The notes under the pieces are model-generated. The model had not been told where the DNA came from, ran no database searches, and worked only from the letters and a program-made list of their open reading frames with translations. A stretch of DNA of 64,000 bases from assembly GCA_025526935.1 (NCBI GenBank), contig JAHLKD010000003.1:773427-837426 (forward strand), in the 5' to 3' direction. This document shows, piece by piece, positions 22,286 to 34,792 of this stretch. Each line of letters opens with the position of its first letter. Within the stretch, counting starts at the first letter, position 1. The translations under genes were made by a program, and so were the position numbers. The DNA is from Cladochytrium replicatum. Lineage: Eukaryota > Chytridiomycota > Chytridiomycetes > Cladochytriales > Cladochytriaceae.

Positions 22286-23138
22286 TTGGTGATTTAGCTT
22301 TAGGTGATTCAATTTTGTTTTTGTCTATGTTCTTTCGTTGTGTCCGTACATTTCTATTGTGGGAAATTCGCTTTGGTTTTCTCCTGCTGCCTGCTACGTG
22401 TTGCGATTTTTGATTGTGATCAATTATTATCATCATTGCCGTTTTATATGTTTAACTGCTACGATTTTGAGCTATTCATTTAGATCCAGTGCTGCTACTT
22501 TCTTCTATAGTTCTGCCCATTGGCGGGTATTGTGAATTATACTCTGTTGTTTCAACCCTTGCGTCTATATATTAAGGTACGGCTTCCATTTTTACCAATT
22601 AACTGCTCCCAATACGTAAATATTACTCTGATAACTAGATAACTCTTCCTGAGTAAACAATTGATACCAGATTATCAATTATAACCAACAGCTCTCCCAT
22701 CCCGCATTGAGAACTCCTGGACGTGTCTCCGTCTATCTGTTATGTCGTAGAGTGTTTTTGTATAGTTGTTAAAGTGACTGTAATAGAGTCCAGTAGCTTG
22801 TATAATTCAACACACACGAGACATACTTGATTTGAACTAATTTCTTTTTGATACATCGAGTAACAAACGTTTCTCAAGTATCCAAATGTTTGGTGCGTCG
22901 ATTATTAGTCATATCACTCACAATTTAACGAGACGTCTTCACGAATTAACCCCAACACCGTTGTCTAACATGACTCATCCATGTCATTTCTCCGGTCAAT
23001 TCATTAGTGCAATCAATTCTGCTTTTTGATTAAGACAGAGTGATGATTTGTTGCCTCATAATTGATAGCTTTTGCTCCATTTGCAAACATTATAATATAA
23101 CAGGTTCATAGTTAAAACTTGTATTTCTTCGCTACATA
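22286..23138. other. AT-rich intergenic sequence
   Basis: Long AT-rich stretch downstream of the Cys-rich gene with no recognisable coding or RNA feature. Confidence 0.5.
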
Positions 23139-23455
23139 GTGCAGGAGCTCAAAGAGGCAGGTTTGCGTACAAAAGATACAAGATGCCGTAAAGCTATGGG
23201 GGTGGGGGGTACAAACACCAAAACTGCCAAAACACCAATGTCATCTTCTTATAAAAGAGATATGATTTGCTGCTCGTTACTGATGAAGATGCAACTCAAT
23301 ATCTTTCCAAACTCAGGAAAGTCTCGTACTTAGCAACAAAGACTAGACCAGATCTATCATATGCTGTAAATATTTTCGCACGACATCAGGTTAAACCACA
23401 AATCTACAATAAGTGCACCATATCCAAACATTCCCTGTCACAGTCGGCTTTATGA
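23139..23455 (+). mobile_element. Ty1/copia retrotransposon remnant (RT/RNase H junction)
   Basis: Two out-of-phase frames encode a segment typical of the end of copia reverse transcriptase: ...TPMSSSYKRD, then DATQYLSKLRKVSYLATKTRPDLSYAVNIFARHQVKP, where Y-L..TRPD.S.AVN..(S/A)R is the diagnostic pattern. A frameshift separates the halves and a stop ends the frame soon after. I see no long terminal repeats, integrase or primer-binding site nearby, so this is a solo fragment. Confidence 0.7.
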
Positions 23456-24254
23456 TTCATCCACCCAACCACAATGTCCGCCTTATAAACTGCATCGTCC
23501 GTGGTATCCACACTTTCTGTGTTTGCCAGGTGACCCTCACAAATCCTCGCAGGACTTTGTAGAATTGCGGCTAGTTTGGATTTGATCGTGTTCAGATGAC
23601 GATTCGCTTGATGGATGGAATGGGGGGGTGTGGGTTTGCCAAGGTGTGAAGGTATGTGGAGGTAACTTGTTTTGGTGTCATAATAGCAAAATAGTTCTGT
23701 TACTTTTATGGTGCGACCTGTTTTTTACTTCTCCCGATTAATTTTTTCGTAATACCGCTGCGGGCTAATGACCAAATTCTATATAGATACACATCAGTGT
23801 TGTTTTGTATCCCAAGCAAAAACGGTTGAGGGGATCAATGGATATATATCCCCACAGTACATATCACTCAGAAGTCGTCGACTATCATGTCAATTCTGCA
23901 AATGTTTCGCGATGTTTTTAAGACATGTTGCATGTTCAAGTTGCCCCTCAAGACCAGAATTCAACCCGAATAGTTCATCCTTATCATCCTTGTATTTTTG
24001 CCATTTGTATCGCCCCATACTGTCCGACACTTCTTTCTATTCTTAAAAATACATCGTAGAAGCTCATCAACTGTCCAGGATATTCGGGGGCATTAAACCT
24101 GAATCAAAACACTCATTGGGAAAAAAAATGAGGAAAAAACTTTGAAAACAAAACATCGCGTGAACAATGTACATGATGCAAAGGGGAAAGCTATATCTCT
24201 GAAACACTCGCCAGGCGCAAAAATGGCGCAAAACCAAATAGCACTACCGCGCAT
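23456..24254. other. Intergenic, 3' side of sulfate transporter
   Basis: No recognisable gene. The sequence after the copia remnant may hold further degraded retroelement sequence but nothing I can name. Confidence 0.4.
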
Positions 24255-26553
24255 CTAAGCAAGTACTGCTGAGTCATAGTCCTTGACTTCTACAACACTT
24301 TCCGTTCGTCCTCCAACTCGCTGCCTCGAAGCGACCACGTTCGCCTTGTCGACCGCCTCACCCACCGTTGCAAAGAACACACCCTCGGCGCTCTGGTACA
24401 GCCCTTCAGCATCTTCGGCGTCTACGGTGACCAGCTTCTCCACGTCTTCGGGGTACGGCGTCCGGAGCACATCCAAAATGACTCGCTCGTGTTTGTCCTT
24501 GACGCCAGCAAAGTACAACCGCACGGGGTGTCCCGCGAACCTCGAAGCCTCGTTGCGCAAGTCGAGAAGAAGCGAGTGTCCGGCCGCGTCGAGCGAGTTC
24601 ACGCGTCCGAAATCAAGCACGATCGTCACGAGTGTCGGGACGGGGTCGGTGTCTTCCTGGGACGAGGACTCAATGTCGCCACCTTGGATCTTTTCGACCA
24701 CGAGGGGAGAATCTGAAGAGCTGAGTTTGGCTTTGGAGTTTTTCAGGGCGCGTTCTTCCGTGTTGTCGAACCAGAGACGGTCCCCTGCCGCACGCTGCAC
24801 GCCCGTGAACCGCGTGTGAGTGTGCACGACCTCGAGGAGCTTGTTGGAAATGAATTGCGAGTTGGGATACGTGATCGATTCTTGGAAGCTGATCACGAGC
24901 GTGCCGTTCGAGTGCACTAGCGGGCCGTCGGGGTGACGAGAGTCGCGGATCACGTTGAATGGCGCGGTGGCGGAGGATGACTCCGAGTTCGCTGAGGGAC
25001 CAAAGACGAAGAGGTCGGGGCGGGCTTGGCGAATGAGAAGGAATCCGGCGGCGATACCGACGGCAGAGTAGATGCCATTCTCGACGCTCGTGAGGAGGGT
25101 GACCCAGAGGGCGACCTGCGAGACAATAAAGTCCAGGATCGAAACGTTCCAGTAGCGGATAAACACCCAGTACGGCGAAATGAGTTCGGACATGGCGCCG
25201 ATGATGATAGCCGCGAGGAGCGAGCTGGGGATAAAGTAGAACACACCCGTAAGCGCGTACAAACCGATGATGACGATGACAGCGGTGACCCAGCCGGCCG
25301 CCGGTGTTCGGACACCTGAAGCGGCCTTGACAGCAGAACGCGAGAAGGAGCCCGTGGCGGGGTAAGCGTAGAAGAACGATCCGACGATGTTGGTAAGTCC
25401 TAAGGCGATAATCTCCTGCGAAGGGTTGATGTTGCGAGTGTATCCAAACTTATTCCCGAACGAACGCACGATACCGATGTGCTCGACAATACCGACGAGC
25501 ATCGCAGTGATGGCAGGCGAAAGAGCGCGGTTGAAGATGGCCGAGTCAAGTCGGGGAACAGCCGGGGTCTTGAGACCCGCGGGGATAGATCCGACGATGG
25601 TGTACGGGGCAATGTTCAACCCAGTCTTTGCATCGATAGGAGACGACTTGACGATCGCGTAAGAGATAATGAGGTAAACGACCAGCACGATACCGTTGCG
25701 GGCAATACCGATCCAGAAGAGCCACTTGTTGCGTTTACCGTAGACGTCCTTGAGCGCCTTGAGAGTAATCAGGATAGCCACGGCAGAGAAGCTGATGGCG
25801 GCGTCGACTTTGATCTGAGACACTTTGGAGAAAATGTCACGAACGACGAGGTAGGACGGTTGGGTGTTTGTGTCGATGCCCTTGAGACCTAGGAACGAGG
25901 GAAGCTGCTGGATAATGATGGTGGTGGCGGCGCCAGTTGTGAAACCGTTGATGACAGTTGCGGGAATAAAGTCGACGATGAAACCCAAGCGCAAGAAACC
26001 AATAATGGCTTGCATACAACCCATGATGAAGGCGACGGTCACTGCGAACGTGACGGGAGGGTAGACATCCTGACCGTTCTCCTTGTTTGCGGACGCGAGA
26101 AGCTGGCTGGTCATGAGAGAGAGCACAGCGGTGGGACCGATGGTGGCATCTTTGGCGGTAGCGAACCAAGCGTACACAAACAAGCCGACGAAAGCAGTGT
26201 AAAGGCCATATTCGGGAGGTAGGGTAGCGATTTTGGCCTGGGCGAGCGCTTGGGGCAAAACAAGGAAACCGACAGTAAAGCCAGCAATCTGCCCAAAATG
26301 CAAAAGAAAGAGATTAGAAAACAGTTTCAAGTGGAGCAAAACCACTGATGAGACTTACCAAATCACCGACAGCCCACTTCAAGTTGTAGCGACCAATCCA
26401 CTGCGCGACTGGGAACAGGGAAACAAAGTAGTTCTTGACGTGAGAGGCAGCAGACAGCTTTTCCTTGTTTGCCGCGGAAGTGAGGTTCTTCACTTCGGTG
26501 TTGTCCACCGGCACATTAGGCAGATTCAAACGGGCAAGCAAGCTTGCAGACAT
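24255..26553 (-). CDS. SulP/SLC26 sulfate transporter
   Basis: Plasma-membrane anion transporter expected to import sulfate with protons. Exons on the minus strand are 26553-26359 and 26288-24255, giving 742 residues. The start MSASLLARL was chosen over an in-frame ATG 25 codons upstream because that extension is His/Pro-rich leader-like sequence. The first intron joins WAVGDL to IAGFTVGFLVLPQALAQAKIA, the SulP signature in the first membrane segments, followed by PPEYGLYTAFVG and GPTAVLSLMTS. About ten to twelve hydrophobic segments follow up to about residue 480. The C-terminal third is a cytosolic STAS domain (VTIVLDFGRVNSLDAAGHSLL), a regulatory domain of this family. Specificity for sulfate is inferred from fungal relatives. 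Confidence 0.92.
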
Positions 26554-27092
26554 AGCAAACAGATGGTGGTGATGAGGTGGGGTAGGGATAGTGTTCCGAT
26601 TGTTCCACAAAGCGATAAATCGATGCACTACTGCACTATCTGTCAGCAGGGTCCTGATTCGAATGCGAGCCGGGAATGGATTCTATTTATCAGAACGCAG
26701 GGAACGTCACGTGGGGAATCGCGCAACCGCGACCAGAGTGGGGCGCAGCATTGGGCTGATCTTATCTGAAGGTGGGACGGCATGGATCTGATCTGAGCAA
26801 CAGCACAGTTATGGTAGTAAGGATGATCGAGTGTTTGTTTCGCTACTCCAGTAATACAATGATACTTCCAGCGTGCATGTATTTGTGTGTGTGTTCGTCT
26901 GAACCTCAATCTCACTTCTTGCCCGATTCGCCCCTGCAAGAAAACCTTAGCACGCAATTCTCATCAAATAGAACGCGCCGCCACAAAAGATTGATTCTGC
27001 AGAACCATCTCCCAATGATGCACCACCCCCACATTCCGCATAATATTACCCATTAACCATTAACGCCATTTTCTTATTTCACAGGTTTGTAC
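26554..27092. other. Intergenic between sulfate transporter and prohibitin
   Basis: Promoter side of the sulfate transporter and 3' side of prohibitin. No gene is recognised. Confidence 0.5.
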
Positions 27093-28257
27093 TTACGTTT
27101 CGTTCACATTGAGCAGCAGAGTGCTCGCATCAACGTACACTTTATTTGTCCCCTGCGACACGATCGCCGCAATTTCACGTGCAGTTTCGATCCTTCGCAG
27201 CTGAACGAACCCGGGGTTGCTCTTCACGGCCTGTCCGATCAACTCGGCGGATTTGGCTTCTCCCTCGGCACGAACAATCACAGACTGCTTCTCCTGTCGT
27301 GCACGGTCAACTACGTACGATGCCTGCTGCGCTTCCTGCTGGGCTGTTGAATGGAAATGGGGTCACTTTTGTTGTTTTGATTTGTTGTCGCTTTCCGAAA
27401 TTACCAATCTGCTTGGCTTCGACACTGGCCATGAATTCGGGGCTAAAATTGACGTGCGTCATCGACACGTCATCAACTACAATGTTGAATTGTTGTGCCC
27501 TCCTCACAAGATCGTCCTTGATCAACCTCGATACCTACCCATCAACATATTACAATACTTTCGAGAAACAAGTAAGAGATTCAAATTCACACCTTCTCAC
27601 GCTGGGCGAGTAGCTGGTTGGCGTTGAACTGGGCAACCACACTCTTCAGAATCTCGTTCACGATCGATGGGAGAACACGCTCGTCATAATCCGTCCCGAG
27701 GTTCTGATAAATTTGCGGGAGTGCGGGGACGTATGGCCGCGATAGTACACGGACCGTAATGTTCACCATCTGCAAATCTAATGAAATGAAATGGGAAAAA
27801 ATGAGCTCATCGACTCCAAAAAATGATATGTTTTGGACTGACCTTTGGTTCCGGTGAGCGACGCAATGTTCCTCGGCTTTGCGCGAACATCGTACAAAAT
27901 CGGGTACTCGAACCAAGGAACCAAAAAATGTGTGCCTTCCTCGTACACCTTGTCCACCACACCCCCAATTCGAGTAAACTTGACCGCCCTGTGTCCTCCT
28001 TGCACTAAACAATAATGCCGTTTAGTTTAAAATTATGTGTTCGAATTGCGATCCCTTCTTCGCTATTGCTGACCGTTGAACAAGCACGTGTTGAAGCCAA
28101 GGTAGCCCACCACGCCGATCCCCAGAAGCGTTCCCATCAACCCGACGCCTGCAAATCCGCCGCCAGAGTTGTTTGAGCCGCTGGATCGCGAGCCGGTTCC
28201 ACGGGGAAGCATGCCCTGGATCGTTCTCCGCAAATCGTTTGCCGCTTTTCTCGACAT
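27093..28257 (-). CDS. PHB2: Prohibitin-2
   Basis: Subunit of the ring-shaped prohibitin complex of the inner mitochondrial membrane, which stabilises new membrane proteins and modulates m-AAA proteolysis. Exons on the minus strand are 28257-28074, 28004-27843, 27777-27593, 27534-27405 and 27343-27093; phases agree and give 303 residues, the normal length. A basic N terminus is followed by a Gly-rich hydrophobic anchor (about 34-57), then the SPFH/band-7 domain starting [14 protein letters not shown], with [28 protein letters not shown] and [15 protein letters not shown]. The C-terminal coiled coil has [19 protein letters not shown] and [14 protein letters not shown]. The LQM and VNFSPEF signatures favour prohibitin-2 over prohibitin-1. 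Confidence 0.93.
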
Positions 28258-29114
28258 AGTTTTCCGTACGACCTAGTTGCGGGTCAACTCAATTGAAGAG
28301 AATTTCCAGTCGAAGCCGACAAACACGAATCTTGGAGTGAGCACAGCCCCACAGAGATTATAAACTTGATACAAAATGTTTGAATAGTTCTGTTTCGACG
28401 TTTCAACGAGGAAGTACTTTGGTGCTGTTTACTTGTAGATACTTAACAATTAATGATCATAAACATAAATTGTGGACCGATCCACGAGTGCTATGATGGC
28501 TTTCTGAACGAGAACTAGCAACTCATTGATCGTTCGGCCAGCCGAGAAAGCTCTACGAGTCCGAAAAGATTGCATTATCTGTTTGGGCTGTGTGGGTGGT
28601 AGGGATTGCCGTCTTTCTGAGTTTTGAGCTTCACAATATGGTGCGTTACACTCGGTGCGTTACACTCGCGGTTATCGTGTGATTGGTCTAAATAATCGAG
28701 AAGTAAACAAACCCTTCTTGATTGAACTCAGTTGTTCTGTCGTGTGATCATCGGTTGGAATCGCAACCACCAAGAACTTACAGTAGCCAGGTAGGTCAGA
28801 ACGAATTGGAATGACTGATTTCATAAAATGGAACTAGCATGCAAGTTCCTCCCTTTGCTGCTCCCTTTCTCGAACTTAAGGCTATGGGCCAACACTGTCT
28901 CTAGTTTGAATTCAAAACTTCTTACCAAAACCTGCACTTAAGATTCTTTACTTGAACTAATACATTTGAATACAACACAGTCAGAAAAGTACTGAAATGC
29001 AAACACGGCTCCTTCAACAAACTCCAAACAAACACCGCCGTAGCCCCTGAGAGTTTGTCTTGCAACCAGCCAAAATCAATGCACAAGTGAATGGCACATA
29101 AAGTTAAGCACGAT
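28258..29114. other. Intergenic, no gene recognised
   Basis: Prohibitin promoter side. A 14-base direct repeat (GGTGCGTTACACTC) occurs twice in tandem at about 28640-28667. No gene is visible. Confidence 0.5.
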
Positions 29115-30944
29115 TTACCTCATAGGAGAGTGCGCCGTCATAGCTTCTTCGCTGTTTCGGAACTGCATGAAAATCGTTTGCCGAATCCCTCGAACCAGCT
29201 TTCCACTGATCTCACCTTCCTTCCTTGCCCACCGACTCAAAATGCTTTTCAGGTCAGCTTCACTTTGTACACATGTGTTTCGAGCAATTACGGAGTCGCT
29301 GGGGTTTTTCTCCTCGACCTCGAGAACAGTAGCTTTCTGTGGCACAGGAAAGTATTCCGCCCCTGGAAAGGATTCGACCCGAACAGCACCGGAAGTCTCT
29401 GACAAAAGATCGTTGGACTCCGTGGATACCACCCTGAGTGCGTTCGGCAATCTCACCATCTGTCGGTAACAGGCAGTTGCTGCAGATCGGGGTTGAATGG
29501 TTGAAGATGGCTGAGCGATCCGAGCTATTGAAAAAAGGGGTTATCATTTGCACTGCGCAACACTGCCAAGATGATCAGGGTGTACCACCATTCACTAAAG
29601 AGCCTGCCTGCCCGGCGTCCGGGAAACTACGATCTGCATTTGATCGATTGTGTCGTTGAAAATCCGAGGGTCGAGCACTTGATGTAAGGTTTGCAGGTCG
29701 ACTTTGGCTTACTTGAGGGTGCCAATATGGAGATGTATTTGGTTGCCTGGCACACCACTTTCAAAGGAAAGAGTTGAAAATACGAATCAATGATCTCTTG
29801 TACATGCTCACGTTCCGTCTCCACCACGTCTGGCTTCATATCACCCGGAACATCGCAACGAAACCTGTACCGGACGCTGATATTCCTTGGATTTCCATGA
29901 AGTTTTGCTGTGAACTAGAATGAAGGCAATCGTTTGGTCAATCACGATTGTGAAGAAGAACGAAGCGATGTAATCCTTATGGAGTGGGACCAAAATGCAC
30001 TTCTTGCGTGGTCCAAAGTTTTGAAAAGAATCCAAATTTCCTGTCGACCTTGTTCACGGCACATGACTGGAACTTAACCTCCGCGCAGGGCGACCATGCT
30101 TTAACAGCAGATGTGATTGCATCCTTGCTTGCGAAAGCGGTGTTTTGAATTATCAGGAAGTTGCTGATTCGGCTAACATTCGCGATCCGGTTGCATGAGT
30201 TTCTGATGCCATGTGAACAGATCCGCACGAATCAGGGCAGTTTTTTATCGTCAAAAGTTGGCAATCGAAGTCGGACAAACTCTTACCTTCCTCCAAGACA
30301 TCATTCTTTTGGTCGTCAAGTACATCGGAGCCATACAAGTTGCTGCTTGTCAGCTTAGCCCGCGTCTTCAAGGTCATTATCGAATGCAGAAGAATGTGTA
30401 TATCCGAGAGCTAGATCGTTGAGAACTTACCCTGGCACTTGAGCAACTCAGTTTTCAAAATAGTAGGTACTCCCTGTCCATAGCCGAAGTTAACAGTTAA
30501 GCCATCTTCCCCACCAGAAAGTGTACTCCAAAGCTACAGGTAAAAGATTATCAGGGCTCTTTCTCTGCGTGAAAGAAGTATCACTACCATAAACAAGCTC
30601 ATTCCCAGCTCTGCCTCTGCAATGGCGCGAAAAGTAACCCAGACTTCCTTATCGCCGTTCTCGCAAGAAAAGACACTCGTTTTCAGTCGCCCCCTGCCCG
30701 ATAGGTCGTTTAATGCCCTGCGTAGCGCCCCTTCGTGCTTGAAGAACGGACTGCGGACAACGTGGAGGTTGTTTGTTCGCATTGCTCTTTTTTTGGGGGC
30801 AGGGAGTGCTTCTGCAGCTGGATGAGTTCTACTTGAGTTTGCTTGAGATGTTGTATATGAGAAGCGTTTGTCTGATTGGCCCGCGACTAGTACGTTGCTA
30901 AACAGAAGAATTGTTCGTTCGTTCAAGGAATTAATAAAGGACAC
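29115..30944 (-). CDS. Unknown protein, multi-exon model unresolved
   Basis: Several minus-strand segments look coding and are flanked by plausible splice signals, but I could not join them all in phase. Likely exons include 30944-30588 (ends ...AELGMSLFM before GTAGTG), 30533-30431 (LWSTLSGGEDGLTVNFGYG), a stretch near 30180-29980 (FASKDAITSAVKAWSPC), one near 29915-29750 (FTAKLHGNPRNISVRYRF..DVVETEREHVQEIID) and a last one ending at 29115 (GAEYFPVP...SEADLKSILSRW). No family is recognised. The last segment has a clear paralogue at 31056-31400. It could be one gene, two genes, or a decaying gene; function unknown. Confidence 0.4.
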
Positions 30945-31055
30945 ACATCGAAAATTGCATTGACAATAGTCTTCATGGCTGGAATCATCCGGCTGACAAA
31001 GTTACACATACTCAAAGCAAACACCACCAAAACATCCAGACAGCATGTCCCGCAA

Positions 31056-31660
31056 CTATGAAAGAGAAAGCGAGTCAGGGCTTGACATTATTGAATTTTT
31101 TGGCCATTTATGCATACTAATGTATATCTCGTACGAGGGGTATGCTTTCATTGTCTGTTCAATCGAACCAAACTGTATGAGCACAACTTGCCGCATTCCG
31201 CCCAGCAGCCTGGCCTTGATCAAGCTCGTCTTTTCCTTGATTGACCATTCGTCCATTATCTTCTTGAGATCCGCGTTGTGCATCAGGCGGGTCTTTCTCG
31301 CAATCAAGCTAGCAGTCGCTCATTATTGTCTCCTTGATAGAATATAAATCGGCGACTTTTGGAGCACGGAAGTATTCCGCCCCTGGTGCCTCTACTGCTC
31401 CTGAAGCGTCTTCTAAATGCACTTCGATTTTTTCAAGTGCTCCAAGAATGAGACATGGCTGTTCCGACTGTCAGTGCTGCGCGAACCTTGTGTTCCTCGG
31501 CCTCAGCGAAGAATGCTCCACTTCTTGAGGCATCCATGCTTGAAGTAGAGTATACCATGACTATAGCTTGAGCAATTTGCGGTACGAATTCTTGCGCAAA
31601 AGGCGACGGCAAGGTCAATGACTCGGCTGGAGTGTGATCTCCGAAAGAGTTTCTGTTCAA
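31056..31660 (-). pseudogene. Partial paralogue of the unknown gene at 29115-30944
   Basis: Minus-strand sequence encodes ASGAVEAPGAEYFRAPK and LIARKTRLMHNADLKKIMDEW...GGMRQVVLIQF, which align with TSGAVRVESFPGAEYFPVPQ and VIARNTCVQSEADLKSILSRW...GIRQTIFMQF of the neighbouring unknown gene. The two parts here are in different frames around 31320, with a stop between, so the copy appears broken unless a short intron removes the break. It lacks counterparts of the upstream exons. Evidence of a tandem duplication within a family I cannot name. Confidence 0.5.
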
Positions 31661-34132
31661 CGATTGTCCGAGTTGCGTGGGTTGAGTGGTTGGTAACTAA
31701 TTTGATTATTTTGATGAATGATCTCGAACGCTTGATTTGGTGGTGGGAGGTCGAATCGATGTTCTGGCTTCAGGACTGAAGCAGGTTGATGTTTCCGGGT
31801 GCCGCTGTTTGCAGCGGTTGGGTGTGGTGAAGTTAAAATACTGTTTTTGACTACCGCACCAATATGGTCAATCATTCCTTGACTACCGCACCAATATGGT
31901 CAATCATTCCATCAGTCAGTCACCATGATACCTATCACGAACTTTGCGATCTTCCCAAAATTACCAATACTTTCTTCCTGAACTAAAAGGTTAAAAGTAG
32001 AATAATTTCGCACATTAAATCATTCAGAAATGTAGGGTTTGAGAACAACCAAACCAAATTTGTTGCTTGTCGAGCTGATTCAATAAGGGCTGGATTATTT
32101 TGTAATCACTTTAGACGTGCAAGCTCGCGTTGCTTTATGAGCTGAAGGGAATGGGGTGCCAGATCACTTGACGATTGGTTCTTGGCAAACTCCCCTAGCC
32201 TTGATCGTTGTGACTGGCGACAATTTCTTGAGAGCGAAATCGGGGGTCTTGCCTTCAGCAAAAGCAGTAGTTTGTACGATCAGAAAGGTGCTCACCGTCT
32301 GCTTTGACCCACATGCTTAGATCCGCTTGCCGTGTCGCCGACTACTTCCCACCTGGTGAGTCAGCACCTTCAATCACCATTCGGGGCATTCACCTTGCTT
32401 TCAGGTTTTTCGAACTGATTTGCTTAGCTTTGGCTTTTCGTCCTCAATGATGCGGATCCAATTATTTCTTAAAGGTCCTTGCCGTCAGTCCAGCATTGAT
32501 TTTGGTATTTTTGAACAAGGAAACGAAAAAGGAAGTCGTTGTGGATTTTGGGTACCGTTTTGAGTTCTGCTAGCTTTCATAGCTGGGGTAACGAATTAGA
32601 TTTGTGGTCATTACAGTATTACTCACAAGAGGCCCTTCGTGCGTTTTCAAAGATTTCGAACAGGGTCCCCAATGTTACTGGAGGTACATGTTCCCAAGGT
32701 GCTTGCGTAAGTTAAGACTATATGAAGGTCAACACAGCTGTTGTTCCACTTACAGCTTGCTCACCATCAAAATTTATGCAATCCCTCGCGCTTGAAGAGT
32801 TTCACTGCCAAATACAAGCCTTAATGGTTTGATCCGTTAAATGGATTAACATGATTGAAACCGGCTGGCGACTATTTCTTGTATCTGGGTATGAAGGTCT
32901 ATATGGACGGCTCCGTCAGCAGGAACGAGCTGGACATACATTAGTTAGATCATTCGCGCGCTTCAGCGAGTCTGGCCGTAGAAGATGAGGCCAATTCCCA
33001 AAAAAGGAAGTGAATTTGAACCGCGCTCAAGAAGTTTTAGGTTGCAAAAGATATGGTTGATATTGTTGTTAACTGCTATATTGTCAACTCGTATTAATTT
33101 TCTTTTCTCTTTTGTTTTGTTACCATTCCGTCGTTCACAGCTGTTCAGGAATTTGGGAAAGTATCGCAAGCGATATTCTGGTCTTTACCTTAACATCCAG
33201 CAAGGAACAGGAAGTCTGCTCCTAAGTGCACTCTCCTTTCCGATATATCAGCCTACATATCCACTTTTCTTGCAAATATGTCTGTTTTATCTGAGGTGTG
33301 AACTTAATTATTCTGACGACGCTCATCCATATTGATGTATAACCTTGAAAAGTCTGGACTTGTAGATGAAGTAGCGGCGTGTTGAGACTCAAATTACTTC
33401 AGCAGGCTTTCAAATCAGACACGGAGTCAAAATAAAAATCGAGTTGGGTTTCACTTCGGTGGATGTTTGGAGTGGATGGTTTGGCCGGTACAAATTTGTG
33501 CTCTGTTAGAATAGCCTTATGTAATCGATAATTTGAGGAACTTCTGGCGGTGTGACTGTTTATTGATGGGATGGAAATTAGCTTCTTATGGGGGATAGTA
33601 GTGCCGATGAGTTGATAGATAATGGTTCTTTCCGGTAGGTGTAATCTTGCGGACTTAAATACTGGCAAATATCATTGAAAGGCAGCAGAATGGTATGCGC
33701 ATAAAGTGGTTGTGTTGGATTCTCGTATTCTTTATGTTTTGGGTGCAACGATGGTTTTTTCCCGTCGGTGGTGCAACTCGAGTCATGATCAGGCAATGTG
33801 GCAAAGATCTTGACATTCGCTGTAACAATGATCGACTTCTTCTTTGCAGATTAAACAGACACTTTTTTCGGGTCAACGCTTGTGTAGCTTTGCTGGCTTA
33901 ATGACCCTGACGATAGGAGAGGGAACCGGAAAGATTCGGATGTTTGGTGGAACAAAATCATTGATCCAGACACTTTGCTTCCACTTTCCTTAAACTGAAC
34001 TTGCTATCCCAAATTTCATTTCGGTTGATCTTCGTCATATTTGCAGTGGCTTTGACATATTCTTTTTCCAGTGGGTTTGACATCTTGATTTTTAACACTT
34101 CCCAATTGCCCAGTCTTCATTGCCACAAAACA
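31661..34132. other. Long stretch with no recognisable gene
   Basis: About 2.5 kb with only short unsupported frames on both strands. Its only visible structure is a 32-base perfect tandem duplication at 31847-31910. It may contain decayed sequence of the neighbouring unknown family, but I cannot show it. Confidence 0.45.
31847..31910. repeat. Perfect tandem duplication, 32 bp x 2
   Basis: Units 31847-31878 and 31879-31910 are identical; each begins TTGACTACCGCACC and ends CAATCATTCC. A recent slippage or duplication product. Confidence 0.9.
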
Positions 34133-34348
34133 ATGGCTCGCTTGCTTACAGTTGCACTTCTCCTCGTGCTCGCACTCGCTCCTGCATTCGCAATGCAAGT
34201 ACCGCCAACGGAAATAGAACTCGGTGAGCTCCCTGTTGACGGTGTGAAGTTGGAACGTCGCCAGATCGAGCGGTTCGACCTGGACGAGTCGACTTTGAAC
34301 GAGAAGGTCCATATCTACATCAACAAGGCGGCTGACAACGATGCCTGA
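34133..34348 (+). CDS. Small putative secreted protein
   Basis: Seventy-one-residue open frame. The start MARLLTVALLLVLALAPAFA is a strong signal peptide with a likely cut after AFA, leaving a mature peptide of about 51 residues. The mature part is acidic, has no cysteine, contains a dibasic LERRQ site (possible Kex2-type processing) and ends INKAADNDA. An ATG further upstream in frame (34001) would bury the signal peptide, so it was not used. No family is recognised. It is followed by about 440 bases of untranslated-looking sequence before the lipase gene on the same strand. Confidence 0.6.
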   Translation: MARLLTVALLLVLALAPAFAMQVPPTEIELGELPVDGVKLERRQIERFDLDESTLNEKVHIYINKAADNDA

Positions 34349-34792
34349 ACGTCACCAACGCAATATTAATGCTGAATGGAGATCGCACCTCGTTGCAGAT
34401 ATCGGCTCTAATGGGAATAATGGTTGTGAAGGGAAAGGGCAGACTTCTCGGGCAGTAGAGAGTGTTGTCCTGTACTATCTTCTTTAATGATCCTCTTTTG
34501 CAAATTCAAAAAATAAGATTGTATTTTTGACCGTTACTTGTCTTTTTTCATGTGAATGTGGTGGTGCATTCCGTCATCGTCCCACAGCCCAAAAAAAACA
34601 CATACCCCGCACCACGGCCCCTATATCCATCAATCATCCTCCAATATCCCAATAATCTCCAGTAATCTGCCCTGATTAAATCATTTCTGCTGCCACGAGG
34701 CGGCGCTCAGTCCATCACCCGACCGCAGAAAATTTCATCTTGTCGTATAAAAATATTGCCGATTGCCCTTTAGAACACCAACTCTTCTAGAC
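34349..34792. promoter_or_regulatory. Intergenic with TATA-like element before the esterase gene
   Basis: A TATA-like sequence (CGTATAAAAATA, about 34743-34754) lies about 45 bases upstream of the start of the next gene. The rest is pyrimidine-rich and shows no gene. Confidence 0.5.

Noticed and set aside
22286-24050. A complete copia element around the 23.3-kb remnant
   Set aside because: No long terminal repeats, gag, integrase or primer-binding site could be found; only a short RT segment is recognisable.
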